From Erythrobacter sp. HI0063 (GTDB lineage Bacteria > Pseudomonadota > Alphaproteobacteria > Sphingomonadales > Sphingomonadaceae), in NCBI RefSeq assembly GCF_001635685.1, contig NZ_LWFF01000333.1, positions 1 through 64,000 on the forward strand: a DNA stretch of 64,000 bases, in the 5' to 3' direction. Numbering within the stretch: the stretch's first letter is position 1; each line of letters opens with the position of its first letter. Of this stretch, positions 36,440 to 44,353 are shown piece after piece. The position numbers were made by a program, and so were the translations under genes. Below the pieces are notes generated by a model, which saw nothing but the letters and a program-made list of their open reading frames with translations, ran no database searches and was not told the DNA's origin.

Positions 36440-36928
36440 TCAGTCGAGCATGCTCGCCAGCGCGTCCGCAACCACCAGGCCCGATCCGAGAAGAACCATC
36501 GTCAGGGCTGCGATCGCCACGATCAGCAGGACCCGCATGCCTTTTCCCAGATGCCGGGGCTCGATGTCCGACAATGACCGAGGCGCTTCGACCCATGGCG
36601 CAGGCTCCCTGAAGGCGGCTGCGTCGTGGAATTCGAAAGTACCCCTCGGCGACGGAGTTTCTGCCAGTTCCGGGGCCGGATCGACTATTGGTGTCGCGCT
36701 ACATGTAGTAGCAGACGGTGTGTCGAGGAGGAGTTGAACCGCCTCGACGCGTGTCGCCACGCCGAGCCGCTGGCGCGCCGCATCGAGATGCGCCTGAACG
36801 GTGCGCGGCGAGATATCTAGGTCGCGAGCGATCTGTTTGGTATTCAAATGGCGCGCGGCCAGATCGAGCGCATCGAACTGCTTTTCGGTCAGTTCCACAG
36901 GACCGGAAGGAGTCGAAATGGTCGGCAT
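36440..36928 (-). CDS. LuxR-type HTH protein with C-terminal membrane anchor
   Basis: The 162-aa protein starts MPTISTPSGPVELTEKQ. Residues 10-66 form a LuxR/GerE HTH (NTKQIARDLDISPRTVQAHL), a Pro/Glu linker follows, and one transmembrane helix lies at about residues 132-156 (VLLIVAIAALTMVLLGSG). The order is reversed relative to typical sensory membrane regulators, with the DNA-binding end free in the cytoplasm. There is no receiver or sensor domain. A longer frame upstream would overlap the glycosyltransferase gene and is not used. Confidence 0.75.
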   Translation of the reverse strand: MPTISTPSGPVELTEKQFDALDLAARHLNTKQIARDLDISPRTVQAHLDAARQRLGVATRVEAVQLLLDTPSATTCSATPIVDPAPELAETPSPRGTFEFHDAAAFREPAPWVEAPRSLSDIEPRHLGKGMRVLLIVAIAALTMVLLGSGLVVADALASMLD

Positions 36929-37043
36929 CGCGCGGTCGTATCGCGCCTTCGCGATCTTTGGAAGCCGGACCGTGGAAAGCCTTGGCGAATGGCGCGCCGC
37001 ATTGCCTTTGCGTGGCCCCCGTCGCGGCGCTATCGCCGTATCC

Positions 37044-37633
37044 ATGGCGTCTCCCACGATATCGATCTTTGCGCGGTTGCCGGTTCCGGGAAAGGCCAAG
37101 ACGCGCTGATCCCCGCGATCGGCGAGGAGGGCGCGGCGCGGGTCTATGCGCGGCTGCTGAACCATACGGTGGCGCAGGTTGAGGCGAGCGGGCTGCCGTT
37201 CGAATTGCGCGTGACCGGAGGCGAGATGGCCGCGTTCGGCGAGTTGTTCGGCAAGGATGTCCGCGTCGTCGAACAGGGCGATGGCGATCTCGGCGCGCGG
37301 ATGGTGCGGGTCGACGCGCCTGCCATCATCATCGGCAGCGATTGCCCCGCTGTGACGCCCGAACTGTTCCGCGTCGCAGCGCGCGAGCTTGCGGAACGCG
37401 ACGTGGTGATCGGCCCGGCGAGCGATGGCGGTTATTACCTGATCGGCCTGGCGCGCCCGATGCCGTTCCTGTTCGCGGAGATGGAGTGGAGCACCGAAAC
37501 GGTCTTCGCCGAAACGCTGGCGCGGGCCGCGGCGCAAGGGATCGGCCCTGCGGTCCTGCCCGAGCTGGACGATATCGACACGCCCGGCGATCTCGCCCGT
37601 TGGCCGGACTTCGCTGCGGTTTCAGGCCAGTGA
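37044..37633 (+). pseudogene. TIGR04282-type arsenosugar-cluster glycosyltransferase, one-base deletion
   Basis: ATG 37044 encodes MASPTISIFARLPVPGKAKTR and then meets a TGA at 37107-37109. In the neighbouring frame the same protein continues as LIPAIGEEGAARVYARLL to the stop at 37631-37633. The family motif PGKAKTRLIPA is restored if one C is put back after CGC at about 37106. The remainder is a complete DUF2064/TIGR04282 domain (GSDCPAVTPEL, GPASDGGYYLIGL, DDIDTPGDL). It overlaps the next glycosyltransferase start (GTGA). Sequencing error, true inactivation or frameshifting cannot be told apart here. Confidence 0.75.
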
Positions 37634-38352
37634 GCGTGGCGCTGGTCATCCCGGTGCTGGACGAGGCCAAGGCCTTGCCGGCTCTGGTCGAAAGGCTGGC
37701 GGCGCTCGATCCCCCGCCCGCCGACATCCTGATGGTGGATGGCGGCAGCGCGGACGCTTCCGTCGCCATTGCACGTGCGGCGGGGTGGCGCGTGATCGAG
37801 AGCGAACGGGGCCGGGCGGTCCAGATCAATGCGGGCGTGGCCCAAGCGCGCGGCGATCTGGTCTGCGTGTTGCATGGCGACACCCTACCTCCTTCGGACA
37901 TGGTCGCCGTAATCGAAGAGACGCTGGCGGACAGGCGGATCGCGCTCGCGGGTTTCACGCCGCGCATTTGCGGGCCGGACAAGACCCGCTGGGTCACCAC
38001 CGCGCACAATATCGTCAAGACCTGGTACGCGCCGCTGATTACTCGCCCGCATCTGTTCGTGCGCGGCGTACGCCTCCTGTTCGGCGACCATGCGATGTTC
38101 TTTCGCCGCGCCGATTTCCTGAAGCTCGGCGGCTGCACTCCGGGCGATACGGTGATGGAAGAGGCGGATCTGTGCGTTCGCTTCGCGACACTGGGTCGCG
38201 TGAAGCTGGTGCCCCGCTGGATCGAGACATCGGACCGGCGGATCGCGGAATGGGGGCCGTGGAAGGCGAACTGGATTTATTTCAAGGTCGGCATGCTATG
38301 GGCTTTCGGCCTGCGGGACCGGATGGCGAAGCATTATCCCGACGTGCGTTGA
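37630..38352 (+). CDS. TIGR04283-type family 2 glycosyltransferase
   Basis: The 240-aa GT-A enzyme begins VSVALVIPVLDEAKALP with a GTG start. It shows VDGGSADAS and HGDTLPP (the donor-binding DXD-like GDT), and AMFFRRADFLKLGG (acceptor region). TIGR04283 members are found in arsenosugar-type gene clusters and are thought to transfer sugars to a small acceptor. It is coupled to the frameshifted TIGR04282 gene upstream and overlaps the convergent SDR gene by 19 bp. Confidence 0.83.
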   Translation: MSVALVIPVLDEAKALPALVERLAALDPPPADILMVDGGSADASVAIARAAGWRVIESERGRAVQINAGVAQARGDLVCVLHGDTLPPSDMVAVIEETLADRRIALAGFTPRICGPDKTRWVTTAHNIVKTWYAPLITRPHLFVRGVRLLFGDHAMFFRRADFLKLGGCTPGDTVMEEADLCVRFATLGRVKLVPRWIETSDRRIAEWGPWKANWIYFKVGMLWAFGLRDRMAKHYPDVR

Positions 38353-39371
38353 GCGTCCGGCTCGGCCAGAAAACCTGCGGCGATGCAGTAATCGATCAAC
38401 CGCTTCATGTAATCCGATCCGGTGACGGGGCAGGCCAGCCCGGTGACGGCGCGGAAATTATCGTCTCCGAAGTGCGGATCGCGCTGGAAATAGCTGGCGT
38501 ACAGCCCCGCTACGCGCCGGAACAGGCGGCGTTCGAGCGCGGGAAGCATGGCGGCGTCGAAGTTTTCGGGCGGGACAAGCTCCGGTTCGTGAAAATGCGG
38601 ATAGGCGCCGATCGTCGCGGTGAAGTCCGCGACCGCGAGGGGCTGGACCGAAACTAGATGATAGGTTCCGCCCCTGGCCGCCTCCATCCGCTCGGCCAGT
38701 TCGACGATCCCCCGCGCAACGTGGTCGATCGGCACGAAGTCGAGACTTGCGCTCGGGCGCGCAGGCATGTGCCGCACGCGGCCCTCGGCAATCAGCTTGA
38801 ACGCGGCATAGGTCGTGTCGAATTGACGGATCGCCCCGGTATCGGATGCGCCGACCACGATGGAGGGCCGGGCGATCGCCCAGTCGAGCGCGGAGGCACG
38901 CACCAGCCGCTCTCCCGCCGCCTTGCTCGCTTCGTATCCATTGGCGAAGCCCGTTTCGGGGAGCGGGTCTTCCTCCGCGATCGGCCCATCCCGACGCCCG
39001 CAGGCATAGGCGGTGGAGACGTGGAGCAGCGCCATGCCGCCCGCTTCCGCCAGCGCAATCGCGTGGCGCGTTCCGGCCACGTTGACGGCGTCGTATTCCT
39101 CGTCGGTCAGATCGAAGCGGACAGTCGCAGCGCAGTGGATCAGGAGGTCGTGCGTCTGGGCGATCCGCGCGAAGTCCGCCTCGCTCCAGCCGAAATGCGG
39201 TTGCGAGACATCGCCCGCCAACGTCTCGATCGCGACGTCCGACCCGTCATTGGCGCGGATGTCGCGGTTGCGATGGACGAGACCGGTCACCCGGTGCCCC
39301 TCCCTCAGAAGGCGCGCGCAGACCTCGCCGCCCAAGAGGCCGGCGGCACCGGTTACGAGGATGTTCAGCAA
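38334..39371 (-). CDS. extended SDR, NAD(P)-dependent epimerase/dehydratase
   Basis: The 345-aa protein starts with the nucleotide-binding TGAAGLLGG and has the SDR active site in VSTAYACG and the Tyr-x3-Lys in YEASK. It is a sugar- or polyol-modifying type of extended SDR; substrate unknown. It starts 7 bp inside the end of arsM on the same strand, so the two are coupled. In the context of glycosyltransferases and ArsM, processing of a sugar for organoarsenicals is inferred. Confidence 0.85.
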   Translation of the reverse strand: MLNILVTGAAGLLGGEVCARLLREGHRVTGLVHRNRDIRANDGSDVAIETLAGDVSQPHFGWSEADFARIAQTHDLLIHCAATVRFDLTDEEYDAVNVAGTRHAIALAEAGGMALLHVSTAYACGRRDGPIAEEDPLPETGFANGYEASKAAGERLVRASALDWAIARPSIVVGASDTGAIRQFDTTYAAFKLIAEGRVRHMPARPSASLDFVPIDHVARGIVELAERMEAARGGTYHLVSVQPLAVADFTATIGAYPHFHEPELVPPENFDAAMLPALERRLFRRVAGLYASYFQRDPHFGDDNFRAVTGLACPVTGSDYMKRLIDYCIAAGFLAEPDAQRTSG

Positions 39372-40423
39372 CAGGCTGCGGGCGCGGAAGCGTCGGATGT
39401 GGGCCCGGTCGCGCCGAAAGGCACGGCGACGCCGCAGTCGGGGAAGACGCCGTAATGCGTCATGAAATCGCCGAAGAAGTCGAAATGCTCGGCAAAGCGC
39501 GTGTCGGCCAGCATCTTCCAGCTATTGCCGCAGATCGGGAACATCCGGCCCGCTTCGATATGGTGGTGGCCGTCGAGTTCGAACACGCGCTCCTGCCCCG
39601 GAACCGTCCCGCGATAGCGGACCGCCTGTCCGTAATCCTCGCACTGGCTTTCCAGCAAGTCGAGCTTGAACAGACGATACGTCGCCGAATGGAAGGCGAT
39701 ACCGTCGAGCTTTTCCTGCACCGCCTTGTCGCCGATGCCGAGCGGACGGCTGGTGACGAGGCGCGGGTCGAGGAAGCCGGAGGATTTGGCGAGCGCCAGG
39801 AAGTCGCCCCAATAGAGCGCACCCGACAGGCATTCGCCGTGCAGGACCGGATCGTCGCGCAGGTTTTTGGGCACGCGGCGCTCGCTGTAGACGTCGCTGA
39901 AATAGAGCTCGCCGCCTGGTTTCAGCAGGCGATGCGCCGCTTCGAACACGGCGCGTTTGTCGGCGACGAGATTGATCACGCAGTTCGAGACGATGACGTC
40001 GAAATGCCCTTCCGGCAGGTCGAGATCGCCCAGTTTCTCGATATCGCCTTCGAGGAAGCGGACGTTCGATTTGTCATAGCCGAAGCGCTGGCGGTGCCAG
40101 TCCTCGTGCCCGCGCGCGACGGCGAGTTGTTCGGGCGTGGCATCCACGCCGGTGACCGAGCCTTCCGATCCCACCAGCTGGGCCAGGATATAGGCATCCT
40201 GCCCACTGCCCGATCCCAGATCCAGCACATGGCAGCCCGCAATCGCCTGCGGAGCGACGAGGCCGCAGCCGTAATAGCGCGCCTTCACTTCCTCGTGCAC
40301 ATTGCGCAGCGCCGACAGGATTTCGGGCGGGGGCGCTTCCATTGTGCAGCAGGCATCGGTCTTCAGGTCGGACGATCCGGCCAAAACCTTGCCGTAATAG
40401 TCCTGCGAGTTTTCGAGGTTCAT
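39365..40423 (-). CDS. arsM: arsenite S-adenosylmethionine methyltransferase, AS3MT type
   Basis: The 352-aa enzyme is strongly like animal AS3MT in motif content. The N terminus YYGKVLAGSSDLKTDACCT is followed by YYGCGLV, DLGSGSGQDAY (SAM motif I), SNCVINLV and GECLSGALYW. C25/26, C53, C148 and C198 match the four cysteines that bind and reduce arsenic in AS3MT, and a C-terminal CysCys (351-352) is present. It would methylate As(III) stepwise to mono- and dimethyl species. It is divergent from the FAD oxidoreductase and leads the arsM-SDR pair. Confidence 0.9.
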   Translation of the reverse strand: MNLENSQDYYGKVLAGSSDLKTDACCTMEAPPPEILSALRNVHEEVKARYYGCGLVAPQAIAGCHVLDLGSGSGQDAYILAQLVGSEGSVTGVDATPEQLAVARGHEDWHRQRFGYDKSNVRFLEGDIEKLGDLDLPEGHFDVIVSNCVINLVADKRAVFEAAHRLLKPGGELYFSDVYSERRVPKNLRDDPVLHGECLSGALYWGDFLALAKSSGFLDPRLVTSRPLGIGDKAVQEKLDGIAFHSATYRLFKLDLLESQCEDYGQAVRYRGTVPGQERVFELDGHHHIEAGRMFPICGNSWKMLADTRFAEHFDFFGDFMTHYGVFPDCGVAVPFGATGPTSDASAPAACC

Positions 40424-40496
40424 CGTGTGCGGCCCTTATTGGCGTGTGTGCGGGTTCCGGTTCGCATTGCCAGCTTTATCGGGTAGGCGACAAGCG
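40424..40496. promoter_or_regulatory. divergent promoter region of the arsenic cluster
   Basis: These 73 bp separate the starts of arsM (minus) and the MerA-like gene (plus) and must hold both promoters. I see no convincing ArsR-type inverted repeat and no ArsR gene is nearby, so regulation by arsenic cannot be read from the sequence. Confidence 0.4.
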
Positions 40497-41915
40497 ATGA
40501 AATTCACACATGACGTGATCGTGATCGGCGGCGGTGCCGGCGGTCTGACCGCAGCGGGCGGCTGCGCGCTGTTCGGATTGAAGGTGGCCTTGATCGAAGG
40601 TCACAAGATGGGCGGCGAATGCCTCAACAATGGCTGCGTGCCGTCGAAAGCGCTGCTCGCCGCGGCCAAGCGCGCCGCAGTGGCGCGCAAGGGCGAGAGA
40701 ATGGGCGTCAGGATCGCGCCGCCCGAAATCGACTGGAGCGGGGTGAAGGGGCAGGTCCGGCGCGCGATTGCCGATATCGAGCATCACGATTCGGTCGAGA
40801 CATTCGAGGAGATGGGCTGCGAGGTCATTCTGGGCCATGCGCGGCTGACGGGGAAGCACTCGGTCGAAGTCGCGGGACAGACGCTGCAAGCGCCCCGCAT
40901 CGTCCTTGCAACCGGATCGCGACCCTTCGTCCCTCCGATCGAGGGGGTCGACGGGGTGCCCTATCTCACCAACGAGAATGTGTTCGAGTTGGACGAGCAG
41001 CCCGGCCATCTGGTGATCGTGGGTGGCGGCAATATCGGGATGGAGATGGCGCAGGCCTTTCGCCGGTTGGGCAGCGAGGTGACCGTGATCGAGCCCGATG
41101 CCATCATGGGCCGCGACGATCGCGACAGCGTGGCTGTGATGGTAGAAGCCTTGCGCGAAGAGGGCGTGCGCTTCGTCCACGGAAAGGCGAAGGCCGTGTC
41201 GGGCGCGGCCGGATCGATCCGTTTGGAGATCGAGGGCGCGGAAGCGGTCGAGGGGAGTCACCTGCTGATCGCGACCGGGCGCACGGCGCGCGTGGAAGGG
41301 TTCGGACCGGAAGAGCTCGGCCTTAAGCTCGGCAGGAACGGCTTCGCCGTTGATAAGCGGCGCCGCACCAGCCTGCGCTCGATCTACGCCATCGGCGATT
41401 GCCGCGACGGGATCAGGCTGACGCATGTTGCGGGCTATGAGGGATCGAATGTGGCGCTCGAAATCGTCACCGGCCTGCCGACCAAGGTGGATTATACCGC
41501 GCTGCCCTGGTGCACCTATACCGATCCTGAAATCGCCCAGGTCGGCATGACCGAGAGCGACGCGCGCGAGAAGCACGGCGATGCTATCACGGTGGTGCGC
41601 GAGGAGTTTTCCGAGAACGAGCGCGCGGTCGCCGAGGGGGCGTCGAGGGGCCATCTCAAGCTGGTGATGAAGGGCAAGAAAGTGCTCGGCGCCAGCGTGG
41701 TGGGCGTGAATGCGGGCGAATTGCTGCTCCCGCTCGCCCAATCGATCACCGGCAAGACGAGCACTTTCGCTCTCGGCAGCGCCATCATCGCCTACCCGAC
41801 CCGCAGCGAGATTTCGAAGGCCGCCGCCTTCGGCGCGTGGGAGCCGACCGTGTTCGGATCGCTGCCCAAGAAATACGCGGCCCTGGTCGCCAGACTGAGA
41901 CGGATTTTCGCATGA
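40497..41915 (+). CDS. FAD-dependent pyridine nucleotide-disulfide oxidoreductase (MerA-like)
   Basis: The 472-aa protein has an FAD-binding IGGGAGGLTAA, redox-active C42/C47 in GGECLNNGCVPSK, an NAD(P)-binding VGGGNIGMEMA and a dimerisation domain with PWCTYTDPEIAQVGM. It lacks the N-terminal and C-terminal cysteines of true mercuric reductase, so it probably reduces a disulfide or related substrate. Its stop overlaps the radical SAM start (ATGA), so the two proteins likely work together. ATG 40497 is preferred over an upstream in-frame start. Confidence 0.85.
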   Translation: MKFTHDVIVIGGGAGGLTAAGGCALFGLKVALIEGHKMGGECLNNGCVPSKALLAAAKRAAVARKGERMGVRIAPPEIDWSGVKGQVRRAIADIEHHDSVETFEEMGCEVILGHARLTGKHSVEVAGQTLQAPRIVLATGSRPFVPPIEGVDGVPYLTNENVFELDEQPGHLVIVGGGNIGMEMAQAFRRLGSEVTVIEPDAIMGRDDRDSVAVMVEALREEGVRFVHGKAKAVSGAAGSIRLEIEGAEAVEGSHLLIATGRTARVEGFGPEELGLKLGRNGFAVDKRRRTSLRSIYAIGDCRDGIRLTHVAGYEGSNVALEIVTGLPTKVDYTALPWCTYTDPEIAQVGMTESDAREKHGDAITVVREEFSENERAVAEGASRGHLKLVMKGKKVLGASVVGVNAGELLLPLAQSITGKTSTFALGSAIIAYPTRSEISKAAAFGAWEPTVFGSLPKKYAALVARLRRIFA

Positions 41916-42904
41916 GTACGAGCACCAAATCGCGCAACGCGCCGACCGGCCCATCGCCCTTCGCGGTCGAGGCGGCGGCGCTGCCGGTCGAGAAGTTTTC
42001 CGATCCCGAGGTCACGGCCAAGGGCGAGCCGCGCGCGCATGTTCCGCTGACCGCGCTCGAAACGCTGTGGTTCAACACCGGAACCCTGTGCAATCTCGCC
42101 TGCGCGAGCTGCTATATCGAGAGCAGCCCGACCAACGATGCGCTGGTCTATATCGCGGCGAAGGACGTCGCCCGCTTCCTCGACGAGATCGAAATCGACG
42201 GGATGGGCACACACGAGATCGGCTTCACCGGGGGCGAGCCGTTCATGAATCCGGACATGCTCGCCATGCTGGACGATGCGCTCGGGCGCGGCTTCGAAGC
42301 GCTGGTCCTGACCAATGCGATGAAGCCGATGCGGCGGCACGAGGCGGCGCTGGTCGCGCTGCGCGAGGCGCATGGCGACCGCCTGACGCTGCGGGTGAGC
42401 CTCGATCATCACACGCAGACCGTCCACGAGGCGGAGCGCGGCCCCCGAAGTTGGGAGGCCGCGATGGACGGGCTGCGCTGGCTATCGCGCGAAGGCTTCT
42501 CGCTCGCCGTCGCCGGGCGGCTGCTGCCGGGCGAGGGCGAGGCGGATGCGCGCCAGCATTATGCCGCCCTGTTCGAGCGCGAGGGAATCCACGTCGATGC
42601 GCGCGATCCGGCGCGGCTGGTGCTGTTTCCCGAAATGGACGAGAGCAAGGACATCGCCGAGATCACGACCGCCTGCTGGTCGATCCTCGACAAATCGCCA
42701 GCGGACGTGATGTGCGCGACCAGCCGCATGGTCGTCCACCGCAAGGGCGAAGCCGCGCCGCGCGTCGCCGCCTGCACGCTAATCCCCTACGATCCCGGTT
42801 TCGATATGGGCGGCGATCTTGCCGAAGCCTCGCGCGAGGTCTCGCTTAATCACCCGCACTGCGCCCGCTTCTGCGTACTGGGCGGGGCGAGCTGTTCGGC
42901 CTGA
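41912..42904 (+). CDS. radical SAM protein with extra cysteines
   Basis: The 330-aa protein carries the radical SAM cluster motif CNLACASC (C60, C64, C67) and a GGEPFMNPD motif. Its C-terminal third has further cysteines (VMCATS, AACTL, HPHCARFC, ASCSA), enough for an auxiliary Fe-S cluster. It is coupled to the MerA-like flavoprotein and adjacent to arsM. I do not recognise it as ArsS, whose C-terminal domain differs. A role in adenosylation or another C-As or C-C step of organoarsenical synthesis is inference from context. Confidence 0.8.
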   Translation: MSTSTKSRNAPTGPSPFAVEAAALPVEKFSDPEVTAKGEPRAHVPLTALETLWFNTGTLCNLACASCYIESSPTNDALVYIAAKDVARFLDEIEIDGMGTHEIGFTGGEPFMNPDMLAMLDDALGRGFEALVLTNAMKPMRRHEAALVALREAHGDRLTLRVSLDHHTQTVHEAERGPRSWEAAMDGLRWLSREGFSLAVAGRLLPGEGEADARQHYAALFEREGIHVDARDPARLVLFPEMDESKDIAEITTACWSILDKSPADVMCATSRMVVHRKGEAAPRVAACTLIPYDPGFDMGGDLAEASREVSLNHPHCARFCVLGGASCSA

Positions 42905-42960
42905 TCCGGCGGCAAACAATTATCAGGGGACACTCCTGCGCTTCTGGACGTTGAGCGGGC

Positions 42961-43476
42961 ATGTTCTTCGAAAACACGCTTCTCGATCTGGTCGCCCGCG
43001 GCTTCGCCCTGGCCGCGATGGGCATTTTCTGGGTGGTGGTATTGATCCGCCTCAACGGCCTCAGATCGCTGTCCAAGATGACGAATTTCGACTTCGTCAT
43101 GACGATCGCGCTCGGCTCGCTACTGGCGACTGCCGCCGGCGCCGATAGCTGGCAGGTATTCGGCCAGTCCCTTGCCGCTCAGGCTGCCCTGTTCTTCGTC
43201 CAATGGGGCACCGCGAAATTGCGCCGGAGTTCGGACACCATAGAGACCGTGATGCAGAACGCGCCCGTATTCCTGATGCGGGACGGTCAGTTCTGCGAAG
43301 ACGCGCTTGATACGACGCGGGTCGCGAAGAGCGACGTCATCGCCAAGCTGCGCGAGGCGAATGCGCTCGATCTCGACAAGGTACACGCCGTGGTCCTTGA
43401 GACGACCGGGGATGTTTCCGTTTTGCACGGTGACAGGCTGGATGAACGACTGATCGAGAACGTGACTGCGCAATAG
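42961..43476 (+). CDS. DUF421 (YetF-like) membrane protein
   Basis: The 171-aa protein has three N-terminal hydrophobic segments (about residues 10-30, 46-60 and 67-85) and a cytoplasmic C-terminal DUF421 domain with the NAPVFLMRDGQF and DLDKVHAVVLETTGDVSVL strands. Function unknown. It follows the radical SAM gene by 56 bp on the same strand and may or may not be co-transcribed. Confidence 0.85.
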   Translation: MFFENTLLDLVARGFALAAMGIFWVVVLIRLNGLRSLSKMTNFDFVMTIALGSLLATAAGADSWQVFGQSLAAQAALFFVQWGTAKLRRSSDTIETVMQNAPVFLMRDGQFCEDALDTTRVAKSDVIAKLREANALDLDKVHAVVLETTGDVSVLHGDRLDERLIENVTAQ

Positions 43477-43506
43477 AGCGCAAAATCACGGTCGAGCGAA
43501 CTGCCC

Positions 43507-44202
43507 TCAAGCCCGCCGATCGAGGTCCCGATCCAGCCACCGCGCCAGGGCGACGCCGCCGGTAATCAGGAACGGCACCAGCACCACGCTCAGCGTGACT
43601 TTGGCGATCACCTGTCCGATCAGCAGCGGAGTGATGTCGAACTGGCCGTAAAAGGCGAGCGTCACGAAAATCACCGAATCGATCGCCTGGCTGAGCGCGG
43701 ACGCGATCGCACCTCGGATCATCAGCGCGATGGTGCCGCCTTCTCCATCGCCCCTGAGGCGCGAGAAGATCCAGACATTCAGCAGCAGCGAGACGATATA
43801 GGCCGCCGGGCCCGCTGCCATGATGCGCGGGGTCTGCGCCAGCACGCGCTCGAACGCGGCGAGGTCCTCGCCCCGATATTGAACCATGTCGGGCGCGGCG
43901 GGCAATTGCAGCACCAGCAGGATAAGCCCCGCCGATATCGCCAAGGGAAGAAAGCCGAACCAGACCAGCCGCTTGGCCAGCTTCTCGCCATAGAGCTGGG
44001 CGATAGTGCTCGAGATCGCGACGAGCAGAAGAAAGGCGAAAATGCCCGCCTCCACCGCAAGATCGGTCGGCCACAACCGCACCTGTTTGAACGCCAGCAC
44101 GCCAGCCAGCACCGTCATCCCGCCATAGAGCAACGTATAGACGAACAGGCCCAAGGGCATGCTGGCGGCATTGGCGCGGGCGGTGTTGTGCGGCTCGCTC
44201 AT
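43507..44202 (-). CDS. queuosine precursor transporter (YhhQ/QPTR family)
   Basis: The 231-aa protein has about six transmembrane helices and the family pattern AYIVSLLLNVWIF and SQAIDSVIFVTLAFYG. It imports queuine, preQ0 or preQ1 for queuosine tRNA modification. The leader shows no clear preQ1 riboswitch. It converges on the DUF421 gene (30 bp apart). Confidence 0.88.
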   Translation of the reverse strand: MSEPHNTARANAASMPLGLFVYTLLYGGMTVLAGVLAFKQVRLWPTDLAVEAGIFAFLLLVAISSTIAQLYGEKLAKRLVWFGFLPLAISAGLILLVLQLPAAPDMVQYRGEDLAAFERVLAQTPRIMAAGPAAYIVSLLLNVWIFSRLRGDGEGGTIALMIRGAIASALSQAIDSVIFVTLAFYGQFDITPLLIGQVIAKVTLSVVLVPFLITGGVALARWLDRDLDRRA

Positions 44203-44353
44203 GGCGCGGGACTCCGAAAATGGGGGCTACGTTTGTGTGTGCTTCTAGGGTCGCGAAATTGACTAACGCGGCTTCGCGCGCAAGAGAGCGGTCGGTTTCA
44301 TCCGCAATTACCCGATTCCAGTCACCGCTCCAGCCTCTGCGCGAAAGGCCCGC

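Noticed and set aside
30824-36928. Direct repeat of the tRNA-Lys 3' end marking an island boundary
   Set aside because: I searched by eye for the T-arm sequence GGTTCGAACCCAGC downstream and did not find a second copy.
36929-37045. N-terminal extension of the LuxR-type HTH protein
   Set aside because: The extra residues (APRRGPRKGNAA type) are low-complexity and overlap the start of the glycosyltransferase gene; the compact start fits the HTH better.
40497-41915. True mercuric reductase MerA
   Set aside because: It has the redox CxxxxC but lacks the C-terminal vicinal cysteines and the MerP-like domain, and no mer genes are nearby.
44203-44353. Possible preQ1 riboswitch before the queuosine-precursor transporter
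   Set aside because: No preQ1-I loop sequence or pseudoknot pairing could be drawn on the minus strand.
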